NCBI GenBank assembly: GCA_030142905.1
Contig: JASJOG010000008.1
Location: forward strand, 558,001-622,000
DNA: 64,000 nt
Direction: 5' to 3'
From: Heliopora coerulea
Lineage: Eukaryota; Cnidaria; Anthozoa; Scleralcyonacea; Helioporidae
A program made the position numbers and the translations under genes. Positions within the stretch are counted from its first letter, which is position 1, and the number at the start of each line of letters is the position of its first letter. The notes beneath the pieces were generated by a model, which worked only from the letters and a program-made list of their open reading frames with translations, made no database searches and had not been told where the DNA came from. Shown piece by piece: positions 24,801-36,800 of the stretch.

Positions 24801-27518
24801 ATTATTCTTAGCTCTGTCAATAATTATGACATTGCTATAGTTCATGTTGTTATCTTATTGATTGAACGGCTGGGATATCTTCAAATTTGGTTCAAGAATA
24901 GAAACCGCTCTTTTGTGTTTTTTTGATATCAAAATATACAAAATCACAATTACGTACGACTTATGTTTGCTAACTTTAAGTAATTCAAAAGGGATGTAAA
25001 GCTCTTATCGATCCAAAGGATATGAAAATATTTAGAGAACGTTACTTTTTTAAATTTTTTAATAGCCAGTGACAATTTTTTTTTTAAATGAGTATTCTTG
25101 TTATTTTCATATCTTTTTTATTATAATTATTACAACTCGCACACCACCGAACTAAGGACAGTGGAAAGGGTCTCATTATTATTATTATTATTTCAATCTT
25201 TGATAACTCAGTTTTGATCGTATACCGGTAACTTTCCATTGAGATCGAGTTGCAACAAGCATCCAAGGATCACAAAGGCATTGTCAGTTCTCTTTAGGTA
25301 TCTAGGACCTTCCTTAATATTCTCGCTGTCCCAAGTATTGCAGTTTTCTGGATATGTTCTATCTTTATCTTTATTCCAATTTTCTCAATCCATCTGTCAA
25401 GGTTTTTTGTTATAGTTCCAAGGTCTCCAGCAACAACTGGTATCATTTTCACTTTTCTCAAGGACCATATCCTTGCTATTTATCGCTTCAAGTCCTGGTA
25501 TTTCTCTACTTTCTCTCTTTCCTTTTCTGCCACTCTACTGTTCTCTGGTATTGCAATATCAATGATTTTACACACTTTCTGTTCCTTTTCCACAATAACT
25601 ATGTCTGGTCTTCTCGCTTCGATTATATAGTCGTATTGTATGTTGAAATCCCACAGCACTTTAGTTCTGTCCGTTTCTAGTACACTGTTTGGTTGGTGTT
25701 CGAACAATTTATCCGCTCTTTCCAATTCATACAATCGACACAGTTCCCAGTGAATAATTCTGGCTACAATGTCGTGTCTCCTTTTATACTCTCTCTGCGC
25801 AAGTGTACTACATTCACTCACCAAGTGACTCACACTCTCACCCCTCTCATTACACATTCGGCATAATGGAGGCTCTACAGTTTTGTCAACGTGAAACTTC
25901 ACAAAATTGGTTCTCAGAGTCTGCTCCTGAGCAGCAAAAATCAGCGCTTCTGTTCCTGCTTTTAAATCTGACTTTTTTGTCCAGTCCCAAGTTATATCTT
26001 TATCTACATCTGTTTCTTCCTGTTCCCTCAGGAATTGTCCGTACATCTTCTTTTCCCTCCAGGATTTCTCTCCATCTTCCACACGTTTCTTTTTGAATTC
26101 CTTTGGTTTAACACAATTCACCACATGTACAATTCCAGCACTTTTCACTGCTTTCAACAACGGCTCAACACTATTCCTCACATACCAGCCCATGTTATTC
26201 TCTTCACTAAGAATGCACTTTTCGCAACTTATTAAGCCACGTCCTCCTCTCCCTCTAGGTAAGTATATCCTGTTGACATCACTTTTTGGATGTAAGGCGC
26301 CATACATAGTCATCACCTTGCGAGTCCTACTGTCTAACTTAACTATCTCATCTTTGTTCCACTTCAGAGTCCCTGCACCATATCGTAGTATTGATACTGC
26401 CTAAGTGTTGACTGCCAGAATCTTATTCCTGCCATTTAGCTTTGATTTCGTCACTGCCTTGAGTCGTCTTATATATTCGTTCTGAAACTGTTCTTTCATT
26501 TCTTTGTCTTTTACTTTATCCAGTTCCAAGATCCCCAAATATATATATATCCTTCATTTTCTACCTCCTTCATGGTCATACCATTTGGGAGCTCGATGCC
26601 TTCGCACGTCATTACCTTCCCTCTCTTCATAATCAGTACACCACATTTCTTTATCCCAAACTCCATACCGATATCGTCACTGACAGCATGTACTGCGTTT
26701 ACAAGTGATTTTACTTGTCTTTTACTCTTCCCAAACAACTTCAAATCATCCATAAAGAGCATATGTTTTATTCTTATCTGTCCCATGGTATAGCCGTCTT
26801 TTAGTTTTCTCAATATTAGTGTCAACGGTACCATGCAGATGACAAACAACAATGGTGATAAGCTATCTCCTTGGAACATGCCTCTTCTGATATTAACTTT
26901 CTCCAACAATTCACCCGATGATGTTAGTTCTGTCCGCCATTTTGTCATACTTCTTGTAAGGAATTGCTTGATGTTGTCAGCAATTTGGAGGAATTCGAGA
27001 CATTCTATTACCCAACTATGCGGCACCATGTCATAGGTCTTTCTATAGTCCACCCATGTTATTGCCAAATTTGTGTGTCTTTTCTTACAGTGTTGCAAAA
27101 CCATCCTGTCAATCAGCAGCTGATCTTTAGTCCCCCTGCTCTGTCTACGACATCCTTTTTGTTCTTTTGTTCTTCTCTATCATCTCCATCTAATTCTTGG
27201 TAAATTCTTTTTTGATCCACACTGAATATACGGTTTTGTCTGTATTGGCTTATTCGCTGCTGATATCTCTTAATCTTCACACTCTTAGCCATCATTCGTT
27301 GCTTCAATTCTTCTGTAACCGTTGTTAATCCCTTCTTTATATTTTATTTCCTATCTAATTCCACGTACTTTCCCATTGCTTTCAGTTGATCTTTTCTTTT
27401 CCGTTCCAAGATATTTATGTCTCGCCTTAATGTTTTGATATCTCTTTCAATTCTCCCTTTCCACCAATCATTATCATTATTATTACTATCATTATTATTA
27501 TTATCATTATTATTATTA

Positions 27519-27552
<34 letters not shown>

Positions 27553-30434
27553 CTTCTTCACGCAGGCAATTAATTCGCCGATGTAATTTCCTAAGGTGCG
27601 GGTCATGACTTATGATCAAAGGTCCCCAGGTCAATATCCTCTCATCTAGTTTCAAGTATCAAGCAGTTTCCTTAGTATTCTAGCTGTCCCTAGTAATGCG
27701 GTTTTCTGTATAAGTTCCACTCTCACTTCAATTCCTATTTTCTTCTGCCACAATTGCGTCTTGCTTGTAATTGTTCCCAATTCTCCTACCACCACTGGAA
27801 TCACTTTAACCTTCTTCATTTTCCACAACCTTGCAACCTCCCATCGTAATTCTTGATATTTTTCTATTATTTCTTGTTCCTTAGCATTCACTCTGCTATC
27901 GTTGGGCAATGTTAAAATCCTATAATAGCTTGACCTCTTCTGCCGGGTGAGAGACTTTCCCTTGATGATGCAGCTTCATTCACGCCGTTATCTCTTCTTT
28001 CATTAATTGACATTTCACTCATAAGAGGCGTGCATTTTCTACTTACTGCCAACTAGTATTTTTTATCGAGACATCATCTCTAGATGGGTTTGTCTAAAAA
28101 GACTCATAGAACCCCGTCCATACTTGTCCGTTGAGACCCTAACAGGGGTGGCATTGGGTTACTGGCACTTGCCAAAGGCGCTACCCCCGGCCTCTGGAGG
28201 GTGGGAACGTCCATTTTCCTGTGGTAGGCTGAAGCTTCAGCTGGTCCTACCCCAGTGCCCTAATTATTATTATTATATGTTATTATATATTATTATTATA
28301 TATTATTATCATATATTATCATTATATATTATTTTTATTACATATTATTATTATTGTTGTTGTTATTATTATTGTTATTGTTGGTATTATTATTACTGCA
28401 CTATTATTATCATATTGTTACTTTGTAACGCTTTCATCAATGTTTGTCGTTGGGGAGACCTAAGTGCGTTCGTTGCAATACCGGTCTCCCGCACTATTGT
28501 ATTGGAGAAGCTTGAGGCTCAGGCACAACGTACTACTTGGACAACCTAGGCGAGGTATAGTTTTGGTTCCCAATCCCACCACACACGGTAAAAGTTAGCA
28601 AACTGCAAACCTTTTCAACTCAGTATTTCGTTGCATAAATTTCGGTAAAAAATTCATTCTTAAAATTTATATACATGTAACATACTGTACACGCAGCCCC
28701 CTAGCCCTCCCTTGTAGAGCCACTGTATTTGCCGCATATACTGCAGTACCACAATCTATTCAGACTTTTCCTGTCTAAGTATGTCTTAAAAAAAAAAAAT
28801 CAAAGGTCATACCTCTCATCAGAAGCGGATCCAAGAAAGAGTCTACGAGAACCTGCTGTCGAGACGTAATGCTGCATCCATTATGTATTTATGTACTTCC
28901 TGATGTAAAAAAATGGATTCGTTGTGTTCGTATTCTCAAACACATTATTACACTTGCCATCTCAATTATCAGGAAGTATGAAACATGTCGTGTCATTTCG
29001 GGGGAAGGGGAGCAGTTCTGTTTTGCCCCAGGAACGCAATCAGGAATTTCGAAGGGCAGATATCGGATGGTAGTATCAGGGTACCATCTGGGAGGATTTT
29101 GATCATTTCGACAGAAGTAGGTCCACGTGACTTAGGGAAGTGAGGACAAAAAGCTGTCAACAACAGGGGCACACACGTGATATCTCACAAAAAGGGCAGG
29201 GGTCGCGACCCTCCAACTCCCCTCGATTTACATTCCTGTTTGCCACCCGTAAGCATTGATTATCGAACCTCCCTTGGTCTGATGCATCATATGCCATGTC
29301 CCCTTACAGTTACTGCAATCGTAAAGTTATCGCTGTGGCAAAACATATTTCCATCGATAGAGAACTATCACACGTTAATCTGATCCCAAAGGAGATCATT
29401 TAGCTGAATACCGTTAGTGTCGAAAGGTTTAAGGTTTGATCCCCGTAATACATCGGCTCAGAAACCAGTTCCTAAATTTTCGCAGTTGTCACTTAACACC
29501 AATTTCGTCCGTACAAGTATCGCATGTCACGTCCCTATCAAAAACTATGCATGCCATGTAGTTTTTTTTCAATTTCCTTCCAGGAATTATTGGTATCTCA
29601 ACTGGTTTGGCTGCTACTGTTGGATCGCTGAACGTCACTCCTGAGGTTCTTGGTCAAATGGCAGCCATGTGCGGAATTGGTGGAACCGTTGGTGCAATCA
29701 TTGCTCGTCGTATTGCCGTCACAGATCTCCCTCAACTTGTCGCTCTGTTCCATAGTTTTGTTGGCTTAGCCGCCGTATTGACAGCATATTCCAAGTATCT
29801 AATAGATGTTGATTTATTCGCCACGGACCCAGCTGGACAAGTGCACAAAGTTGCTATCTTTGCGGGTACATTTATTGGTGGCATTACATTCACCGGCTCT
29901 CTCACCGCGTTCGGCAAGCTACAAGGCTTGCTTAATTCTAATCCTCTTTCCTTACCTGGTAAAAATGCTCTTAATGCTGGCATGGCCCTGGCAAATGTTG
30001 GTGCACTGGGATATTATATGAAAACTAATGACCCATCGTTGGGCATGAGTATACTTGGTAGGTATTTATTAAACGTAAGTTCTTTAAACATATATACAAT
30101 CCGAAAAAGACCAAAAAGTACTATTGGATTTGATGTCATCCGTTTCTGCTTCCCGACGAACCGCAGTACTAGAAGGTTTTTTACCCAATGGATTTGTATT
30201 CCCGATCTGTCGTGGCGAGCAAATATTTTCTTGCTCTTCCTCCCTTTGCTGTCTGGGTCTTTCATATATATATATATATATTCTAAAATTCATTAAGTGT
30301 TCATGAGGAAAAGACAAAAGAAAATCATAAGCATATAGAAAATCATAGTTCTCTGAGAGTGACATACATACATACATACATACATACATACATACATACA
30401 TACATACATACATACATACATACATACATACATA

Positions 30435-30476
<42 letters not shown>

Positions 30477-30699
30477 TTTATGATTTTTTATATATATATA
30501 TATTATATGATTTTATTATATTTTATTATATGATTATATGATGTTTATATAATTATTATATTATATTATTATATTATGTGATTATATGATTATTATATTA
30601 TATTATATGATTATATTATATGATTATATGATTTTATTATATTATATGATTATATGATTTTATATATATATATATATGATTTTATATATATATGATTTC

Positions 30700-30741
<42 letters not shown>

Positions 30742-30841
30742 TTTCTTTTGTCTATTTTACTTCTTTATTCGCTCTACTGGTATGGTATTGAGCGCTCTTC
30801 ATTTTCAAACCAACACTGCAACCTTTCTGGTCCTCACCTTT

Positions 30842-30897
<56 letters not shown>

Positions 30898-33800
30898 ACT
30901 CTCAAAGAACTCGAGAAGACAGACAGATTCGGTTAAAAGCAAATGCATGAGACCGAATAATCTGAAGTTTTATTTAAATTCTTCTGGTATGACGTAGAAT
31001 TGACTGGATGGTAAAAATATTGGCTCACTGACTTGTCTTACATGGTTACATTAAACGTTAAGGAATAATCGAAATAAGTAACTCTAGGTTTAGGTGAACA
31101 AGAGATTCAACAGCTTATTGTGAGTTTGGAATATGCACTGTAGTCCATTCTTTTCTAGATCAGGGACGGTGGAGTTAAGAGGACTGGGGCGGCTACAGCC
31201 TTATCACCATTTTTCCAAATATAACGTTGAAACTTCAGTATTATCAGCGTAACAGTTAGCGGTCGAATGTAAATGCCATAATGTTCTATCGAATATACCC
31301 TTCACTTAGTCGGCATTACCACCTTATAAATACCGAAGTCGTGGCCATGGTCTCGGCAACGGCCTTCGTAGCTCAGTTGGCAGAGTATCGCATTAGATTC
31401 GCGGAGTCGCAGGTTCGATTCCCAGCCGGATGGCCCAAAGATGCATTTTTTCGCAACAGGTCCCAATTGGGCCTTAAAAATATCTGGACACTCGAGGTTT
31501 TCTTCCTTCATTGTTATCAACGTTTTATAACTCCTGTTGTGAAATTTTCAGGAGAAGCATGCAAAATGCTGTATTTTTATCACAAGCTTCCCCCCCCCCC
31601 CCCCACTCGAAATTCCACTCCGCCGTCCCTGTGGACGATTGTCATAATGTGTGATATAAACTGGTTGCATGGCCTCTCCTCCATCAGTTGGACTGTTAAG
31701 GCAGCTGAGAACAGTTTGCTCGTTATTTATGTTCAAGAAAGATGGCCCCATTCACGATGCACAGTATTTCAGTTTATGAATATTCCTCTTAGTAACATGA
31801 AGAGAAGATTTTCATGATGACACTACTGTGTAAATTTTAACCGACCATAGTAAAGACAAGACATAAACTTGTAACTTTTAGTGTCTAGACCGGTGCTCTG
31901 CTAATGAAGGTATCGAGCCGAGAACAACGTGCTCAATCTTATCCATTAACCGTCGAATCAGTCTTCATGCTCTGGAGCTAGTCAGAGTAATATAATAGAA
32001 GATCGATCCTGCCCGGGAAGAGTTAAAGTCCATGATGCCAAGGGTAACCGGAGTTGAGAGACCACACGATTGTCCTAAACGGCGAAAATTGGCTTTGAAA
32101 TGTCAACCAGAGCGAGGTTTAAACAGAAACTTTGGTTCAACGGAGTGATGATAGTCTTTCAATTTGAGCCAACTGTGAACATTGTGCTCGTTTTTATCAA
32201 TTTAAGCGCATGAGTGAATGCCACAACAAATTTACGCTTAACTTGTCTGGATGTTCCATTTATCTACGGTGAACTCCCTCTAAGACGGACACCTTCTGGA
32301 CCGCTCTTACTGCCCATCTTGGAGAGGTGTCCGTCTTAGAGGGAGATGACGTAATCGGAGACCGGCCATCAGGATTAAACTGATTAAGCATCGGTCACTC
32401 AGCGCTCGTCTTTCTGCCGCAAGGGAAAGATACTGACGTTTCGACCGAAAACCTTTCAATGTATGTCAGGTAGGTAAACATACGACAAAGAATTTGTTCA
32501 ATTTTTCGGTAAGAATTCGTCTTCGTTATTGTGATATGTTCAAATTTTGTTATCCCAATCTATTGATCGAACCATTATCTGCCCGGCCTGGGAGGTAATT
32601 TGAACCTTCATCCACCTGAAAAGTGTCTGCTGTCCGTCTTAGGGAGGTGTCCGTCTTACAGAGGGTTTGGTTATGGTGAAATAATGTATAACCGGCCGGG
32701 ACCAAACGTGGTGTCCTGGAGAGGTGTCCGTTAAGAGGGAGTTCACTGTAGTTTATTTCAGATTATCGAGACAGTAATATAAAGGGAAAATTACATGACT
32801 ATCCTGCCCTGCGAGAATTATCTAAAAAATTTTAACAAGAACGGGATTTAAACCCGTGCACTTTAGTTCAGAAATAACAGCCGTTCCAACTAACTTCTCT
32901 AATCAAATAAAGAAGTGGCTTTTATTTTTTCTATTTTTATTTGATTAAAGTGGGTACGTAAGTAAAGTTCCAGTCTGCACAAATGTGCTTTGTTTCAATA
33001 AGGACTAGGACGTAGTGTAAAACGTTCCTGAAGGTGCAAACTATTGTCACTATGGCAATTCCTGGTCTTGCTGTGGTGTAACTAGCCCTGTTTGCGCAAG
33101 AAACTATAAATCCCAAGCTTCTGTTCTTTGTTATGGAGATAGTAAACAGTACATCGATGAATTGATTCTCTAGAAATCAGTGCAAAGCCACCAATACTAT
33201 GTAGAGGGAAGTTCAATCGGGAGAAGTACCAGCGCAATTTCATTTTTATTTGAGAATGAAGAGATAACTTCAAAAAATTTTTTTCCTCAACTTACCACTT
33301 ACATGTGATTAAATTATGAACATTCATAAGTAACCATTATTCGCTGTCGTGGAGGTGAATAGCGGAGGATATTTACTGAGCCCCGACGCTGCGAGATAAA
33401 TGTCCACACCATTCACCAACACTGAGGTGAATAACTGGTTTTGCATATATATTTTTTAAAATTTTTAAATCAGTATTACAGAAGGTTGGCTTGTCGCCAG
33501 CTCGTAGTTTGTAAACAAAACATTTTGAACACATCGCTGAAATGTTAAGAGAAATAGATACCCTTTAATGCCAAACTTCGTTACTTTTTTGGTATTACCA
33601 GACACGGCGGTGGCGTTTACCAAAAAAAATTTCTTCAATAACTCAAAACAGGAAGCTATTTTGTTTTGCTCGAAGGTGAATAGTGTGGGAAATTCCGCGA
33701 TAGAGGAACCAATCAGATTGTGTAAAAAGTGCTATTCACCTGCGAGGTATATGCTAACAATGATTATATTATTATTTAGGTGCAACCGGTGTTCTTTCCT

Positions 33801-36800
33801 CTGTAATGGGTGCGCATATGACAGCGTCGATCGGTGGAGCAGACATGCCTGTTGTGATCACAGTCCTTAACAGCTACAGCGGTTGGGCCTTGTGTGCTGA
33901 AGGATTCATGTTGCAAAACGACCTCTTGACCGTCGTAGGTGCTTTGGTGGGCTTCTCTGGAGCGATTCTTTCTTACATTATGTGCAAAGCGATGAACAGA
34001 TCTCTGAGCAACGTCTTATTTGGAGGATATGGAACACTTTCTACAGGTTTATCTTTTTTGCATTTCATATTTAACGAGCCATTAAAACAGGGGTGCGCAA
34101 CCTACGGCCCGTGAAAGTCGTTTATGGAGCTCGCGGAGACTTGCGGGTTGGAAAAAACACTTTCTGTAGTAAAAATTCGAATTCAAACTGCAATCGTCAA
34201 TTAAGGTCAGAATTAAACTTTTCCAAGAATAATGTTTGCACCCGAATTATGTTTAATCCGAACTAGAGAATTTATTTAGGTCATTAGGACACAAACTCAT
34301 CAATAACCTTTTCGCAATAGAACAATTGATTTCATGCAAGGAAATGGGTGGGGAAGGCAACGACTGCTGGCCTGCCAACTATTCTAATCCAAAAAGTTGG
34401 CCCGCAGACCCAGAGAGGTTGCGCACCCTGTATTAAATGAATTCACGTGTTTCAGTCTTACTGGAAAGATAACCATCTTATCCTTTTTATATTTTTAGGG
34501 GGTTTTCACTAGTTGTTTTGATGTTTTTGATTCAATAAGAAGTTTGTTATATGACCAAGTCTTGAACTAAGTAAACTAAAACATCTTCTAAGGACTTTTG
34601 ATGCGCAACAACTCGAGTATTTGTGGCATCCGTTGTCCATATTTAGAAAAGTTACATTAGTTATAGAGTTAACGATAAAAAGGGCTTTACCAACTTTTGC
34701 AGTCACCTTGTTAGTTGAACAAATGGACTATCCGAGATTTGAACCCTACATGGCGTTTGGTTCACTGTTCTACAGCCGTAAGGCCTAGTATGACATCAGA
34801 TTTTGGACCATGAGATTTATTTTGGTCTTGCGCAGCTTAAAGTGCTACTGTGACGAAATATTCAATTTTCCACATTCACTTTCTTCCGAGAGTATATTCT
34901 GAGCAATGAACAGTTACACTTAAGTTTTTTTCTAATACCACGTTCAGACGAACAAAAACTTTTCTACTTAAATTGTTTTGTGCTAAAACTTGTTTGAATT
35001 TTGCAACGATTGCTTTGTGCTGATTTATGCCAAAATGTATGGGTAAAGCAAGAGTTCTATTTTCAAATAGTTTGATAAAACAGGTTTAAAACATTTGGTG
35101 GAACATTATGGCATTTACATTCGACCGCTAACTGTTAAGTTGATAATTCAGAAAATAGAAAATCTCGAGTGTCTAGGTGTTTTAAGACCCAACCGGGACC
35201 TGTTGCGAAAAATGGAACTTTGAGCCATCCGACTGGAAATCGAACCCGCGACCTCGTGAATCTAGTGCGATGCTTTGCCGAGTGAGCTACGGAGGCCGTT
35301 GCCGAGAGTATGGCCACGAGTTCAGTATTTATGGGGTGGTAATACCGATTAAGTGAAAGGTATATTCGATGGAATATTGTGGCATTTACGGCCTTACTCT
35401 GAACTCGTGACCATGAACTACTGAACTACATGAACTACATGAACTGAAATACTGAACTCGTGACCATGCTTTCGGCAACGGCCTCCTTAGCTCAGTTGGC
35501 AGAGCATCGCACTAGATTCGCGAGGTCGCGGGTTTGATTCCCAGCCGGATGGTCCAAAGTTCCATTTTTCGCAACAGGTCTCGGTTGGGTCTTAAAACGT
35601 AGACACTCGAGATTTTCCTTCTTCTGAATTATGAACTTAACAGGTTTATAACATGTCGGGTATTAGTATAAACATGATATCAGTTTCCGTTTTTTAGATT
35701 TAAGCATTTGAAGTTCTCTTTGAGGCCAGCCTTTCGCACTAGTAATTCCGTGGCAAAAGATTTTACAAACGAAAAGCCCTATTATAAAAAATAAAATAAA
35801 GACAAGATATTCGACTTTGTCTTTTTTGTTATTTTGCATTGTTGGACATTTGGAACTGTGTCGACCAAATTATTCCTGACAAAAACTTCTATACCGGCTG
35901 CTCTTCAATTACCGTTTCTTGTCCGCATATGCTGGATACGAAAAAAATCCATTTACGGTCTCGCCTAGCCATATAAGTTGCGTTTCCACATTTTAGATGG
36001 CACAGTTTTAGTTTGCCAGGATCCCTTCTTTTTCGACATTTCTGATGCTCAGGCACAACGCTGTCCACTTTTTCCGCTATATTTGTTAGCCATCATGTGT
36101 CGTTTTCTTCCTCGCTTGTTATTCTCAGATCGTGTGATCGTTCTGTTTTCGTGTCGCATTTGCTTACGGCTAACATTTGCTGAAGGAGGAGAGGAGTTTT
36201 GCAGTCGCTGCGTTTTCATCCCACGGTCAAGAATAGCTTTGCTCTCTTGGGCGGCCATCATTAGACGCTTTTGGTTCCTCGTTAATACTGTATCAACGGG
36301 CTCCAAAGGTTCACCCTCACTTTCGCGAAAAAGAGATCCCTTGTCTTGCTGCTCTGGTGGGATTTTGTCCTCCACGAGGTAGTCAATGTCGTCGGCAGTA
36401 TCATAATCCATACTGAGCTTGTTGTCTGACCGTGATCTCGTTTTGTCGATACGATTTCTGGCAGACTTCTTCACGGTAAACCATTCATCTGTTTCGCTTT
36501 GCAAGTTTCGCTTTGTACAACTTCTTTGAGGTCGTTTTTGTCGGATAAAAACCCACCCGCCGTCGGTCACCTTGGAGTCATCTAGCCTTGTTTTCATTTC
36601 CAGTTCATCGTCGGACATTTCATCGTTACTGTTGTAACCAAATGCATATAATGCACGGGCTCTCAGCCTAGTCAACATAAGACGGTTCGTGTGCAGGAGA
36701 TGAATCGCCAGAACTGTCGAAACGTCGTTTCTGTGCGTACTTGCGTATCGATGACGTCATGAATTGCGTTGGATGGGTTAATTAACTGAACCGCGTTTCG

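Larger units (their letters stand above)
24182..29583 (+). other. NNT intron 9
   Basis: A 5.4-kb intron dominated by minus-strand RLE-type LINE material (25183-28560). It also has a pyrimidine microsatellite (24511-24665) and AT-rich tracts. 28600-29583 shows no recognisable gene or repeat. It ends in ttccttccag. Confidence 0.6.
30058..33779 (+). other. NNT intron 10
   Basis: Begins with long TA/CATA microsatellites (30257-30895), then a tRNA SINE (31262-31530), a mariner/pogo-like MITE (32267-32748) and a weak tRNA-like stretch near 32838-32900 (minus strand). The ORF at 31281-31817 runs across the SINE and is not a gene. 33000-33779 shows nothing recognisable. Confidence 0.6.

Noticed and set aside
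25803..27203. Plus-strand ORFs within 25.4-27.2 kb
   Set aside because: They are antisense shadows of the minus-strand LINE ORF.
27344..27655. 103-aa ORF with poly-Asn, possible prion-like protein
   Set aside because: It is a chimera of a LINE 3' UTR, its AAT tail and the N-terminal part of the next LINE copy.
28124..28549. 141-aa ORF with Tyr/Ile-rich centre
   Set aside because: It crosses the LINE derivative on the wrong strand and an ATT microsatellite.
30084..30997. Tyr/Ile- and Met/Tyr/Val/Cys-repeat ORFs
   Set aside because: They are translations of TA and CATA microsatellites.
31281..31817. 178-aa plus-strand ORF
   Set aside because: It runs across a tRNA-derived SINE and a poly-C stretch; no conserved family.
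22999..35550. Functional tRNA genes at the SINE A cores
   Set aside because: Cores are embedded in repeated family sequence, and the A/B boxes and stems vary between copies, as in SINEs.
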